Positions 33,427 through 43,023 of a stretch of DNA of 64,000 bases are shown here, one piece after another. The translations under genes and the position numbers were made by a program. A model generated the notes under the pieces. The model was not told where the DNA came from. It worked only from the letters and a program-made list of their open reading frames with translations, and made no database searches. The stretch covers positions 1,860,001 through 1,924,000 of the forward strand of contig BLLK01000047.1 of NCBI GenBank assembly GCA_021927905.1, written 5' to 3'. Origin of the DNA: Chaetoceros tenuissimus (lineage: Eukaryota; Bacillariophyta; Thalassiosirophyceae; Chaetocerotales; Chaetocerotaceae). Each line of letters starts with the position of its first letter. The first letter of the stretch is position 1.

Positions 33427-34530
33427 ATGGAAAGATGGATGAAGGAAAGAGCGGCAAAATCTTTCGGAGGTCCATGCATGTCTAGATTTGTTGAAGAGAG
33501 TGAAAGAAAAAGAATTCAAAGATTGCACTCTATAAAATCATCAATTCCTGGTGTCATTGGTAAACCTAGAAAAATACGAAAGAAAAACGAGTGCAGACCT
33601 AGTAATTCTTTTGCCAGGAAAAGAAATAACGAACAAATAGATTTCCAGCTAAGAAATCTTTCGGGGAAGTCGGAAAGAACTCGATCGGGTCTAAAGGTCA
33701 GCGTAGATACTTGCGATGATGATCAAGAAGCAAAAATGCAAGAGTATGAGTCAAGAAAGTTAAATGCAAAAGAAGCAAACAAATATATTCGTATGAACAC
33801 CAAAAAGAGCAGTGGTAAAGAAAATTGTTCTCCTTCGAGTTACAAAAAGAAATCAAATGTGACAAAGATTAAGAAAACGGCAAGATTGGAGAAAGAATTG
33901 GAAGAACAAGAGCAGGAGGGAAAATATGGTTACAAAAAATGTAGTTACCATAACTCCAAACAGACTGGAGGTTGCCGTACAAAAGTTCTTTCAATGTCTA
34001 CTAAAGCAAAATCAAAACAAAATAGAAATAGACATTCTACTCGAGCTGTTACTATAGACTCATTGGAAAAGGAAAAGCTCCAGGCAGAAAGATTTTTGAA
34101 GGAACTTGATGAAAAAAATTTGATTGCAAGAATGCAGGGTTTGCAAATGAGTATGGATTTTGCCAATACACAGCGACACAAAAGCACCTATGAACAAACT
34201 GCATTGGATGTATTTAGCACAACAAGTGATTTTGAATCAGATAGTGATTGTGAAAAGTGTGTTTCTCGGTATGAAGGTTATGACTATGACGATGACTATA
34301 ACGATGATGGCAAAGGGAGCTTTGTGGATACAACAACTATTTCATCCAAGGATATTTCAATCTCTGATCATGATTCGAACAGTGAATCCTACAATAGTGA
34401 AAGCTATAGTTCCAATGGGGAATGCCAAGAGTCTTGGGATGCATCCCATTGCGGCTCGTCTTTCTCTAGTTCATATAGCGAAGATTCATATGACTGTCAT
34501 GAGGAGGACTACAGCTTTCAAGGCCATTGA
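33427..34530 (+). CDS. Charged, low-complexity protein, unknown
   Basis: 367 residues in a single exon. The N-terminal two thirds are Lys/Arg-rich (KPRKIRKKNECRPSNSFARK; SYKKKSNVTKIKKTARLEKE), with a coiled-coil stretch around SLEKEKLQAERFLKELDEKN. The C-terminal third is Ser/Asp/Tyr-rich (YDYDDDYNDDG, SSFSSSYSEDSYD). Opposite charge at the two ends suggests a disordered binding protein, perhaps nuclear. No domain is recognised. Codon composition looks ordinary for the window. Confidence 0.65.
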   Translation: MERWMKERAAKSFGGPCMSRFVEESERKRIQRLHSIKSSIPGVIGKPRKIRKKNECRPSNSFARKRNNEQIDFQLRNLSGKSERTRSGLKVSVDTCDDDQEAKMQEYESRKLNAKEANKYIRMNTKKSSGKENCSPSSYKKKSNVTKIKKTARLEKELEEQEQEGKYGYKKCSYHNSKQTGGCRTKVLSMSTKAKSKQNRNRHSTRAVTIDSLEKEKLQAERFLKELDEKNLIARMQGLQMSMDFANTQRHKSTYEQTALDVFSTTSDFESDSDCEKCVSRYEGYDYDDDYNDDGKGSFVDTTTISSKDISISDHDSNSESYNSESYSSNGECQESWDASHCGSSFSSSYSEDSYDCHEEDYSFQGH

Positions 34531-34639
34531 CTCCGTGTTAAAATGTACAATACTGCAATAATAACAATACATAAACAAATTACAAGAATGTTGTCCTTAT
34601 ACTTTAGCTTGAGATTGGATAGAGGATTTTCAATGAAGA

Positions 34640-34712
34640 CGCAAAAGGATGTGTCAAAAACGGGTCAGATTTGTATTCTAGAGTCCGTTTCGTCATTAAT
34701 TCTTTTCATTTC
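34640..34712 (-). promoter_or_regulatory. Candidate SECIS element in the 3' UTR of the glutathione peroxidase
   Basis: On the minus strand, ATGA (34696-34693) opens a stem (GAAACGG paired with CCGTTTT, one G-U). After a small bulge, a second short stem encloses an A-rich apical loop, AUACAAA. The 3' side of the core is TTGAC (34657-34653), giving the tandem G-A/A-G pairs of the SECIS quartet. An outer helix AAAAG/CTTTT lies beyond an internal loop. It starts about 40 bases after the stop codon. The fold was drawn by eye; helix II has one C-U mismatch next to the core and one internal mismatch. Confidence 0.6.
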
Positions 34713-34749
34713 AAAATAACCCCTCTCCCAGATTCAAGCCTGAAGAATA

Positions 34750-35277
34750 TTAGAGCTCGTCATCTTCAGCCATGAGTGCTTCAATGTCTGATTCCACATT
34801 TCTTGGAACAGAAACCTTTCCACTCTTGCTGACTAGAAATTTCCCATTGAAGTTCCAGGTTGGGTCTGGAGCACCTGACTCAGCCTTCATATGCTTCCAA
34901 ATCTCGGATGCATCTGGTCCCTTCACATTCCCTAACTTCATCAGGATACCAGGAAAATGTTTAGATCTTGCAAACTCAGCAATCTTATCATCGGAGTCAA
35001 ATTCTTGCGCTCCAAACTCACGAGATGGAAACGCCAAAATCACTAGATCGTCAGCCCACCGACTACCGAGTTTCTCAAACTGAGCATACTCGCGGCGGGT
35101 TGCTCCTCATCTAGAGGCAACATTGGTGGCGTAAATCACCTTCCCCTTGAAGTCGTCCATAGAAATGGAGTCACCGTTAGATGCTGTTCCTGTTAGTGAA
35201 TAAAGGCTCATTGTTGATAGTGATGCTGTTGCTAGAATCTTTGCTGATGGCGATTTCAGTGCAAATCTAGATAACAT
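34750..35277 (-). CDS. Glutathione peroxidase, probable selenoprotein (TGA = Sec57)
   Basis: Read from the ATG at 35277 through the TGA at 35107-35109, the frame is open to a TAA at 34750, giving 175 residues. The TGA falls exactly at the catalytic position, ATNVASR-U-GATRREYAQF, where the family has Sec or Cys (NVAS-U/C-G-T). The Trp-Asn pair is present in DPTWNFNGKF (W141, N142). A SECIS-like fold follows the stop at about 34640-34710. The enzyme reduces peroxides with glutathione or thioredoxin. The N-terminus (MLSRFALKSPSAKILATASL) looks like a mitochondrial or plastid presequence. The usual catalytic Gln in the FPCNQFG motif is replaced: FPSREFG has Glu87. Automatic annotation would cut this gene in two at the TGA. 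Confidence 0.88.
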
Positions 35278-35632
35278 AATCTTCTTGCGAGTATGATTAA
35301 ACCGGTTCAATAAAAAACAGAACTCAAAACAGATACTACATACCGTCGTAGACTACGATGATGCTGATCGATATCCTTCTTCATTCTTCATTCATATTTT
35401 GTAAGTACGGAGAAAAATGAAGAAGGCCTTTAGAGGCTTTTTGACACGTGACTGATATACTAAAACACTAAAACTGTGCTCACTCAAACTGCTTTGATGC
35501 TTTGATAGATCTTTGGTGCAACAACGGCAAACACAAAAATGCATCAACTCCTCTCATTTCTTCAATTCTAGGAAACATAGACTGCTCATACACACTTTGC
35601 AACTATTAATCTATCCATATATATATGCGTAA
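35278..35632. other. Divergent promoter region GPx / 35633 gene
   Basis: 355 bases. No ORF, repeat or RNA gene recognised. Confidence 0.35.
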
Positions 35633-36082
35633 ATGAAGACTATATCAAAAATAGGTGATTGTGGATCGGCCCTATCGATCGATAATCTAGAGGGAGGCAC
35701 AACAACATACTCTTCAATTCCTGAACGACAGAAAAATGATCAACGTTTATCAATGAAGATGGTAAAAGTTTCCTCCTACAAGAGAAATCACAATGGAGAA
35801 ATGAAAAGTCCTTTTCAAAACCAAACATATTTTGTTCCAAAACTGTTGGAAAGAAGTTGCAGTAGAGGAAACTTCAAATCAATTAATTTTCATTCAGCGA
35901 TATCTAAAAATATTGAGAAGAATGGATATGAATTCTACAAAAATAAAGATATGCAAAACAAGCGTTCAAGAAGTCTAGTTCAAAGAACTCCTTCACCAGA
36001 TGTAAGTCCATTTGTGTACGAAAAATCATTGAATTCGTCTGCTGTCCATCATTGGAGGTTATATTGTTGTTTTGGGAAATGA
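35633..36082 (+). CDS. Hypothetical small protein
   Basis: 149 residues if unspliced, starting MKTISKIGDCGSALSIDNLE. Ser/Lys-rich, with SLVQRTPSPDVSPF near the end and a Cys-containing C-terminus (RLYCCFGK). A possible intron (donor at HHWR/GTTATA, acceptor ...CTACAG near 36131) would replace the last residues by a hydrophobic tail, so the C-terminus is uncertain. No family is recognised and it may not be a real gene. Confidence 0.45.
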   Translation: MKTISKIGDCGSALSIDNLEGGTTTYSSIPERQKNDQRLSMKMVKVSSYKRNHNGEMKSPFQNQTYFVPKLLERSCSRGNFKSINFHSAISKNIEKNGYEFYKNKDMQNKRSRSLVQRTPSPDVSPFVYEKSLNSSAVHHWRLYCCFGK

Positions 36083-36571
36083 ACCATGCGGGACTTGAGA
36101 AAAGAATGGGAAGGTCTTCTAAGCTACAGTCGTATGTATACTGGTATCCTAAAAACGTCACTAGCTTTTATTTATCTAGTGGACATACACAAATGGCCTA
36201 TTTTCTGAAAAATGCTGATGAGCTCTTCTTCATTCTTTTGGTATGTTAGCACATCTGTTGCATGCAAGTGCACGATGTGTTCTTTACAATGAAACCATAG
36301 AATAAATGCGAGTGGTGAGATTGGTATTGATACATCTGTATTCTAAGCATTTGATCATTGACTGTTGTTTGAAGTTGTTTGCCTTTTGTTCATAATCGAG
36401 TCTCGGAGGGTTCGTCCTGAGAGAAGTGCAATCCCTTTTTTTAACCAATAGAATTGCTCACAGAGTTTTGCCGCATTTTTTTTTATTGCACCCTTCTCAT
36501 ACTTGACATCTTAGCCAACAAAGATATTTGAAATTGCATCTAACACAGGTACACAATCCAATAAACCTCCG
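36083..36571. other. Intergenic stretch
   Basis: 489 bases upstream of the YrdC-like gene. A poly-T run occurs near 36478. No RNA gene or repeat recognised. Confidence 0.35.
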
Positions 36572-38057
36572 ATGCAATCCATATATCATAAAAAACGAGA
36601 TATGTGCACTCTAGGAGATAAGATGTCAGCTATCCCTGCTTCCATTGTTTCGGCCAAGGATAAGAAACGAAAAAGTACAGATGAGGTCGATAATGCATTC
36701 ATTGAAATGAGTCCATCCACGAAACGATTAACTGTAGAAACTGGAAATCTAGAACAACTCTCTCTTAGTCCAAATCATATCTCCGAGACATCCAGCTTGA
36801 CTCCCTCGGTAGTTCGAGTCATTCCACCTTCCAGAAAGGGTATTCATGAAGCATCACGAATCATTAGGAGTCGGGTTGGTATTGTTTCCATTCCTACTGA
36901 GAAAGATTATACCATGCTCTGTTTCACTCCTTTTAGGAAGCTTTCTCAGAACCAAGATAGAGATGATCCCTTGGACGCAAGTAAGTAAAAAATCCTAGCT
37001 TTTTCAAATTTGTGCCAAAACATGACTTCTTTCAAAGTAATGGTATGTTTTTCTTTGTACTGACACTTTTCTTTCATCGCCAATAATTGCAGTGCTTGCT
37101 ATGAAACCTTTCAAGGATCGGAATGAATCGCTATATCTGTACCACCCTGTCCAAGCCTATAAATTTGTATCTTTTAGTAATCGCAAGACATTCATATTCA
37201 ATCCAAATGGGTCGCAATCATCCCCATTAAAAATCACAGTCAGTGAAAGTCATGAAGTTCTTAATAGACTTTCATCAGCCTTTTGGCCTGGCACCATCAC
37301 TATTTTTGCACCTATCAGATCTAGAAGTCACACCATTTCCAGAGATGAGTCCCTCAATCCAAGTGAAGAGGAAAGACAATCTCGAGTAGATGCACACGGT
37401 TCCATGTCTAGCTTTGCTTCTTTGAATTCACTCACTTCTGAGGATAATGATACTTCTGGAGATGTAAGTGAAATGGCAACCAAAGAAGTTCCAGTATTAC
37501 CAGACTCTATCCTCCGTTCTGGGCACGAATTGTCCATTCTTGAGGATGGACCTCAGCAGGAATTTATTGCAATGAGATGTCCTTCGCACCCTCTTGCGAG
37601 AAAAATTCTATCTGAAACCTATGCCGAATCAGAAAAGCACATTGGTCGTCCTCTCAAAGGGGCGATTATTGGAACTGACTTTTGTAGTACGCAAAAGACC
37701 TGCAAAGATGTTTGCAAAACAATGTCATCTTTGAAGCAGGAGTTTAAAAATGATCACACCGTCCATGTAGTGAATGGTGAAGATCGCCTTGAGCTTTTCT
37801 CTGTACCACCATGCCAATTTAGTGGCCTACCTTCTGTATCCCTAATAATCGATGCACCTCATCGCGAAGTAATTTTAATGCGCTGTGTAGACAAGATGAA
37901 CACCAACTCTAATCAAAGATCTGAGGGGAATGATGACTTTGATGTTGGTGTTCGCAATGTTTCTCGTGCTCTCCTACATGTGAACAGCGATAGCATTAAA
38001 GCAAGAGCAATTGCTGCCGTCATGGCAAAATGGAACGTACGTGAAGTCGTCGTTTGA
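36572..38057 (+). CDS. Divergent YrdC/Sua5-like protein
   Basis: Exons 36572-36980 and 37093-38057 give 457 residues. A YrdC-like path is recognisable: GIHEASRIIRSRVGIVSIPT, then MKPFKDRNESLYLYHPVQAY (family: KGRP..NPL..HV), LNRLSSAFWPGTITIFAPI (RL..AFWPGPLT), EFIAMRCPSHPLARKIL (VRMP.HP.A..L), PLKGAIIGTDFCSTQKTC (SAN.SG..SPT) and VSLIIDAPHREVILMRCV. YrdC/Sua5 makes threonylcarbamoyl-AMP for tRNA t6A. Here the KGRP and SAN-SG motifs are changed and a Ser-rich insert of about 65 residues interrupts the fold. It may be a non-catalytic or altered-function relative. The first 80 residues are low-complexity. Confidence 0.6.
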
Positions 38058-38264
38058 ATCAATCCATATCCATGTTTCTATATTTGCTCCTGTAGATCTA
38101 TACAACGATCGCGAGAGGGTTGTCAACTTGCTTCCAAATACCACCAATAGTAGAGATCCCAATACTGTATAATTTTCATATAATTCAAATTGTTTTCAAG
38201 TTTATTTTATACGATTTAAGGCTGTGGCAACAATCCCCAATTTTGTTACAATGTAATGAAGTTT

Positions 38265-38913
38265 TTATACTCCTTCGTCCATGGTGTTTTTGAAACATTT
38301 CTTCACAGCCCTTCGTGCAAATGGAATATAGGAAAGACTGTACCAGATAGATGCAAGGAATTGAACAATAAGAAGAATGACTAATATTCCTAACTTTGAT
38401 TGTTGGTTAAATGGTATGAAGCAGATGATAATTGAAGTTGCAAGAGTTGATAGGTAGACAATTGTCGCAATCTTTCTCTTCTTGTCAAACATATTCTTGA
38501 ACTGTTTTTTCGGCCCACATAGAAACATCGATGAAAATAAGGATATGATGTTACCAATTGCTGTAAAACGATTAGGAGAAGTTGTTAGAGGAACAGCCCA
38601 AGTATATCTGCGGTGCCAAATGTTGAAAACTACAAATCATCAACTTACAATATAACATTACAAAAGGTACTGGATTTCCCTCAATGAGGTCAATAAAAAA
38701 GTTGAAACTCATGAATGTAATCACATATCCAAGAAAGAAGCAAGATCCAAATCCAATCATTCTCTGTTGGTAACTTAATTTAGGGCAAAACTCGGCAATC
38801 TCATCTACAACATTTGAATCTTCAGATGGAGCTGTTTGAATCCCTAGGGCGCCCTTTGCTTTATTTAGCCCCTTCTTGGACTTTGACTTGATCGCATCTA
38901 GCGTACCCGACAT
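38265..38913 (-). CDS. SFT2: SFT2-type Golgi vesicle transport membrane protein
   Basis: Exon 1 is 38913-38649 and exon 2 is 38560-38265, together 186 residues. Family signs are LSYQQRMIGFGSCFFLGYVI before helix 1, FLCGPKKQFKNMFDKKRKIA between helices 2 and 3, and WYSLSYIPFARRAVKKCF at the end. Four transmembrane helices are expected. SFT2/GOT1 proteins act in fusion of retrograde vesicles with the Golgi. The N-terminal 50 residues are polar and cytosolic, rich in Lys. The intron lies inside the second membrane segment. Confidence 0.9.
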
Positions 38914-39271
38914 TCTCGTGCTTTCTTAGGGTTCTATATGATATTTCTTACTTGAGTAAACACAAGCTGAGTTGTGGTTTCAGTACTGTGCAAAGATGAA
39001 GAAGTACAGTAGTGTTCTCACAGTACTTGATCACTATTATTGTGTTCAATCACGTTCAGCTTTCATTTTTCCATTTTTCCCTTTCCCGTTTATCCCTTTT
39101 TTGTGAGTGTCGCAGATTCAGAGCGCGCACTCAAAAATTTGAATCTACTTGACACCTTTCATTATTGCGAAAGCAAAGGAACATCAAAAGAATTAATTAA
39201 AACCATATTTACAGCAAGCTGTATTTTATAGCAGCGCAGTAATGCTATTTTTGAAGATTCTGGTGTAGACT

Positions 39272-40297
39272 TTATTTGTTTATTTGATATTCGTTATCGA
39301 ACTCTTCCGTTTCATCCCAATCCCAATGACCATCAACATCATCGTCGTCGTCTGAAACATCTAGTGCGGTAGATGGGCCTGGTAAATTATCTGCAAATGG
39401 ATTCCTTACATCAGATCCCTCTTCCTCTTCCTGCTGCTTTAGAGTTTGTCTTGATAGTATGTTCAATTCTTCATCTTCTTCCATTTCAGATGTGTCCAGT
39501 GATTCAGAAGCAGCAGCATTGAGAAGAGTGTCAACATTCTTCATATCATACATGTGAACATTCAGTCCCAAAATTGTTTCATTCCACGATGGTTCCCATC
39601 CATTCATAGCGTACCCAATGGTAACAATCTTGCAGTCTTTATTCAAAAGTGTTTTCTCTAATAATGGCTTTATCTTCATCAAAGCATCTTCAACAAAGTA
39701 CATTGTCAATATTGTACATTCCTTCTCAATATCATCCCAAATTTTTGCAGTTTGAAGAGAGGATTCAAGAAGATCTGCACAAATAAAATGCAAGTGTTCA
39801 GGAGCAGGATGAATCCTAGCCTTTCTCAAATTCGACTTTTCTATTAAACTTGCGTCAATGTCAATGCCTACGCTTTTCTTCACATTGTAAGAAGAGTCAA
39901 TCGCATGAAAATTCATTCTGCCATCACCACTTCCTAATTCATAATGAATGTCATCTGAAGATGCATTTGCAATATCCAATGCCCTAATTGCGACTGGGTC
40001 GGGACATGGAACCCATGGTGAAAGTGATGCGAGCTCCAAGTACTCATTCATTGAAATTTCATTACCATCTTGATCAGTTGGCACAAAAAGTTGTGAGCTT
40101 GAAGCTGTTGAAAAGATGCTTGTTGGAGTGTTATTATCCAACATTTGACTCATTTGACCGTTCATACGTTTGCTCGCTTCTTCATCTTTTTCTACTTTGC
40201 TTAAACGAGAGGTTGCTTGTCGCCTCCGACGGATTCTTGTTGAGAAATTTACCCTCTTTGATCGAGTAGCTACTGCAGAAAAGGTTCTAGAAAACAT
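39272..40297 (-). CDS. Class I SAM methyltransferase, FAM173/ATPSCKMT-like
   Basis: 341 residues in a single exon. After a basic, Ser-rich presequence (MFSRTFSAVATRSKRVNFST), likely mitochondrial, comes SPWVPCPDPVAIRALDIANA and then motif I YELGSGDGRMNFHA with the acidic motif II GIDID. ICADLLESSLQ and MYFVEDALMKIKPLLEKTL follow. The P-x-P-x-V...LA-----D-ELGSGDGR order is that of the FAM173 lysine methyltransferases, which act on mitochondrial carriers and ATP synthase c-subunit. The C-terminal 100 residues are acidic and low-complexity (SDDDDDVDGHWDWDETEEF), not part of the fold. Substrate is inference. Confidence 0.8.
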   Translation of the reverse strand: MFSRTFSAVATRSKRVNFSTRIRRRRQATSRLSKVEKDEEASKRMNGQMSQMLDNNTPTSIFSTASSSQLFVPTDQDGNEISMNEYLELASLSPWVPCPDPVAIRALDIANASSDDIHYELGSGDGRMNFHAIDSSYNVKKSVGIDIDASLIEKSNLRKARIHPAPEHLHFICADLLESSLQTAKIWDDIEKECTILTMYFVEDALMKIKPLLEKTLLNKDCKIVTIGYAMNGWEPSWNETILGLNVHMYDMKNVDTLLNAAASESLDTSEMEEDEELNILSRQTLKQQEEEEGSDVRNPFADNLPGPSTALDVSDDDDDVDGHWDWDETEEFDNEYQINK

Positions 40298-40852
40298 CTT
40301 GTCTAAGGTTTATGTATGTATCTTGTCTTCAATCAATTTAACCTCCTATGTTTTTCGACAGTAGTACAGTAGTCATTAGTGATGAGGACTATTGGGTAAT
40401 GGGAACGAGATGCAACGCATAGGATGAGTGGGGGAAGGGGGACTGAAAGGACACAAACCTATTTTTAAAATTTTATTTATTTTTTTCTTTCATTCTTCCT
40501 TACTTTTTTCTGTATTCTACAAAATTTGTTTGGCAATTTCACCTATTATAAAGATTAATTTTTGTTCAATCTCAGTATGGATGTGCTGGAAGTCCAACTC
40601 CTTTGAACCCTTACTGAAAATTCAATTATTTTCTAGGTTACGAGAGTACGTAGTTGGTCTCTCTAAATTCAATATCAAGAAAACAATTCAAAGAGTTTTT
40701 CTATTATAGAATACCTATATCTTTACATAAACATAAACATGTGCAATACTATACTTCATTCAGTGCCAAGCGTGGAAGTCAGTCCGTGCCCGTCTCCTTC
40801 ACCTTCACGAAAACAATTCCTATGCTGTCCAAGGTCCAAGACATGAATGCAT
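40298..40852. other. Intergenic region
   Basis: 555 bases between the methyltransferase promoter and the 3' end of the RING gene. Two short Phe-rich frames exist but look like chance. No repeat seen. Confidence 0.4.
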
Positions 40853-41734
40853 CTAAAGCTTTCGCCCTAAAAGCGACAGTCTTCTTTTTTTCATATGGTT
40901 GAAAATGGTACTACAATTTTCCTTGTCAGTTTTCATAACTTGACCTTCAACTGTGTACCTTCTTTTCATTTTCTTGACTCTCTTTTTCAATCTGTTCAAA
41001 TCGTCTTCTGTCTCTTCCAAAGCTTTCTTCAAAGTTTTGTTTTCACTCTTTACACGATCTTTCTCTTCTCTGCACTCTTCCAACTCCCTCTCGATCTCAG
41101 ATTTCTCTGATTCGGCTCTCTTTCTTTTCTTCTTGTGCTTCTTCAGTTTACTCTCGGTCAAGAGCCTTCTCTTGTTTTCTACTCTACTTTGATCAAGTTC
41201 ATACTTCAAATCCAAGTTTTCATTTTTCAAGGATTCCAATCTGAGTTCAACTTCGTTCCAATCTGAAATAAGATCTGCATTTTCAGCTTCTACACGATGC
41301 AATTGCTTTTTGAATCGGTCACGTTCTCTGGTGGCTTTATGAAGTTGTTCCTCGAGAAGATCAAACTTTGGCAATAAATTCACAATGAGATCTGATTGAT
41401 CCTTGGATAGTTCATTCAGATGTTGCACTTTGGAAAGCAAATTGTTATTTTGCGAGGAGAGAGATTTCATTGTTGTTCCTGACTCTGATTCTTCTCGAGA
41501 TTCAGTGACTGGCATACATGAATCGAAGCTGATGTAAAGGGGTATGAATTTCTTGGCCTTCTTTTTGCATACTGGGCACTTTGGCAATTTACCAGTTCGA
41601 ACTTCGCCTGCACTTGCTTCTACGTATCTTGAGAAGCACTCACTATGAAAACAGTGACCACATGAAACAAGTGACCCAATTTTAGTTGTGCCAGATCCTA
41701 GCTTTTCTAAACAAATTACACATGATTCTGACAT
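40853..41734 (-). CDS. RING-finger protein with long coiled coil
   Basis: 293 residues in a single exon. The N-terminal RING spans Cys5 to about Cys57 (CVICLEKLGSG, VSCGHCFHSECF, CPVCKK). A coiled coil fills residues 90-260, including ATRERDRFKKQLHRVEAENA and a strongly basic patch KLKKHKKKRKRAESEK. Short N-terminal RING plus coiled coil is the layout of TRAIP-like E3 ligases, but the coiled coil has no family-specific signature visible to me. The C-terminus is basic (HMKKRRLSLLGRKL), possibly a nuclear signal. Confidence 0.82.
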   Translation of the reverse strand: MSESCVICLEKLGSGTTKIGSLVSCGHCFHSECFSRYVEASAGEVRTGKLPKCPVCKKKAKKFIPLYISFDSCMPVTESREESESGTTMKSLSSQNNNLLSKVQHLNELSKDQSDLIVNLLPKFDLLEEQLHKATRERDRFKKQLHRVEAENADLISDWNEVELRLESLKNENLDLKYELDQSRVENKRRLLTESKLKKHKKKRKRAESEKSEIERELEECREEKDRVKSENKTLKKALEETEDDLNRLKKRVKKMKRRYTVEGQVMKTDKENCSTIFNHMKKRRLSLLGRKL

Positions 41735-42551
41735 GGTGGAGCTTCAATTCCTGGGGAGGGAGAGAGCTACAAGTTGAGTCTATTCAGTATTGTCTGAGGT
41801 CTTTTACCTCTTTTTGTTTGATTGTAATAGAATTAATGATGGTAGGTTTACAGCATCATCGACAATCAGAATTGCTGCATCAAGTTGAAGAATGCAATGA
41901 CACGCGAAACTAAAAATCTGGAAGCTATGCGTTTTTCACGAATTGGCGCGCTTAAGGCTCATAAGCTATTTATTTTGCCGACTTTGTGTATTAGGTTATG
42001 AATGTTGTTGAGGTTGCAAATCCCTACCAAGCAGACACGGATTACCACTTACTCGATACTGAAAGGAAACGACAGCATCTCTTCTAAAAAGAGTTGCATC
42101 TCTTTCCCTTCTAGCGTACAAGCAACCTGTGTATTAGCCTGTGGTACGTCTAAGCTTGATGAATTCGAGAGGCACAAAGTCAACACAACAAAGAACATCT
42201 CTATTTCAACGAGAATATCGGCAGTGTGGTGTGTGTAATTGCGGTGGCTGCTTTTGATGGAGAGAACGAGCGTGGTGATCTAGTGAATGGAAAGAGTATG
42301 GAGATAGTAGGAGGTGGGGTGGGGAGTTTTGAGAGAAAAGATAGAGCCTATAGAGAGATATAGATACTGCAACAATATAAAACCACATTGAGATATGAAC
42401 TGCATTGCACAAAGTGCTGACACAAAATATGAAATGGGACTATGTTGAGTTGTTCATGGAGCCAAAAGAATATCTATCGTCAATCATTAAATTGTCATCA
42501 TGTAATAGAACCCATGGACTAACTCTTTTTTCTCCCTACTTTATAGACAAA
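41735..42551. other. Intergenic region upstream of eL14
   Basis: 817 bases. A small frame starting at 41998 (MNVVEVANPYQADTDYHLLD...) stops after 29 codons and seems to continue in another frame, perhaps a gene remnant. A pyrimidine-rich tract ending in TTTATAG lies 5 bases before the eL14 start codon, so a 5'-UTR intron is likely. No RNA gene recognised. Confidence 0.4.
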
Positions 42552-42956
42552 ATGGTATTCAAGAGATACGTAGAAGTTGGACGTGTTGTCCTCGTAAATT
42601 ACGGACCAGACGCTGGAAAGCTTGCAACCATCGTTGACATTGTTGACCAGAACAAGTGTCTTATCGAGGGACCAGCAAATCTTACCGGAGTTGAGCGTCA
42701 GGTAATCTCCTACGGACGTATTGCTCTTACAGACTTGAAGGTAAAGATTGGCCGTAACGCAAGACAAAAGACTCTTAATGCAGCATGGGCTGCAGCTGAT
42801 ATCCAAGCGAAGTGGGATGGAAGCTCATGGGCAAAGAAGTTGGCAGCAAAGAGCAAGAGAGCTTCTTTGAGTGACTTCGACAGATTTAAGGTAATGGTAG
42901 CTAGAAAGCAGAAGAGCAGCATCATTGCTAAGAAGATGGCTGAGCTTTCCGCATAA
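42552..42956 (+). CDS. RPL14: 60S ribosomal protein eL14
   Basis: 134 residues. I chose the ATG at 42552 (ACAAAATGGTATTC): it begins MVFKRYVEVGRVVLVNYGPD, the conserved start of eL14, although the frame is open further upstream. The KOW-like beta domain (KLATIVDIVDQNKCLIEGPA) is followed by the basic helix region SWAKKLAAKSKRASLSDFDR. It is a structural 60S subunit protein. The TTTATAG sequence just upstream looks like a 3' splice site, so the first exon is probably non-coding, as in many ribosomal protein genes. Confidence 0.95.
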   Translation: MVFKRYVEVGRVVLVNYGPDAGKLATIVDIVDQNKCLIEGPANLTGVERQVISYGRIALTDLKVKIGRNARQKTLNAAWAAADIQAKWDGSSWAKKLAAKSKRASLSDFDRFKVMVARKQKSSIIAKKMAELSA

Positions 42957-43023
42957 GTCTTCTAGTAATCAAAATAAATAAATTTACCCTGTACGATTCA
43001 AATGTTACAAAATGATTTACTTG

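Noticed and set aside
35107-35109. TGA as a true stop or pseudogene mark in the glutathione peroxidase
   Set aside because: The TGA is at the exact Sec site, the frame is intact on both sides, no other stop or frameshift is present, and a SECIS-like fold follows.
40428-40709. 93-residue Phe/Ile-rich frame
   Set aside because: It is driven by T-runs in AT-rich DNA, with no homology or start context.
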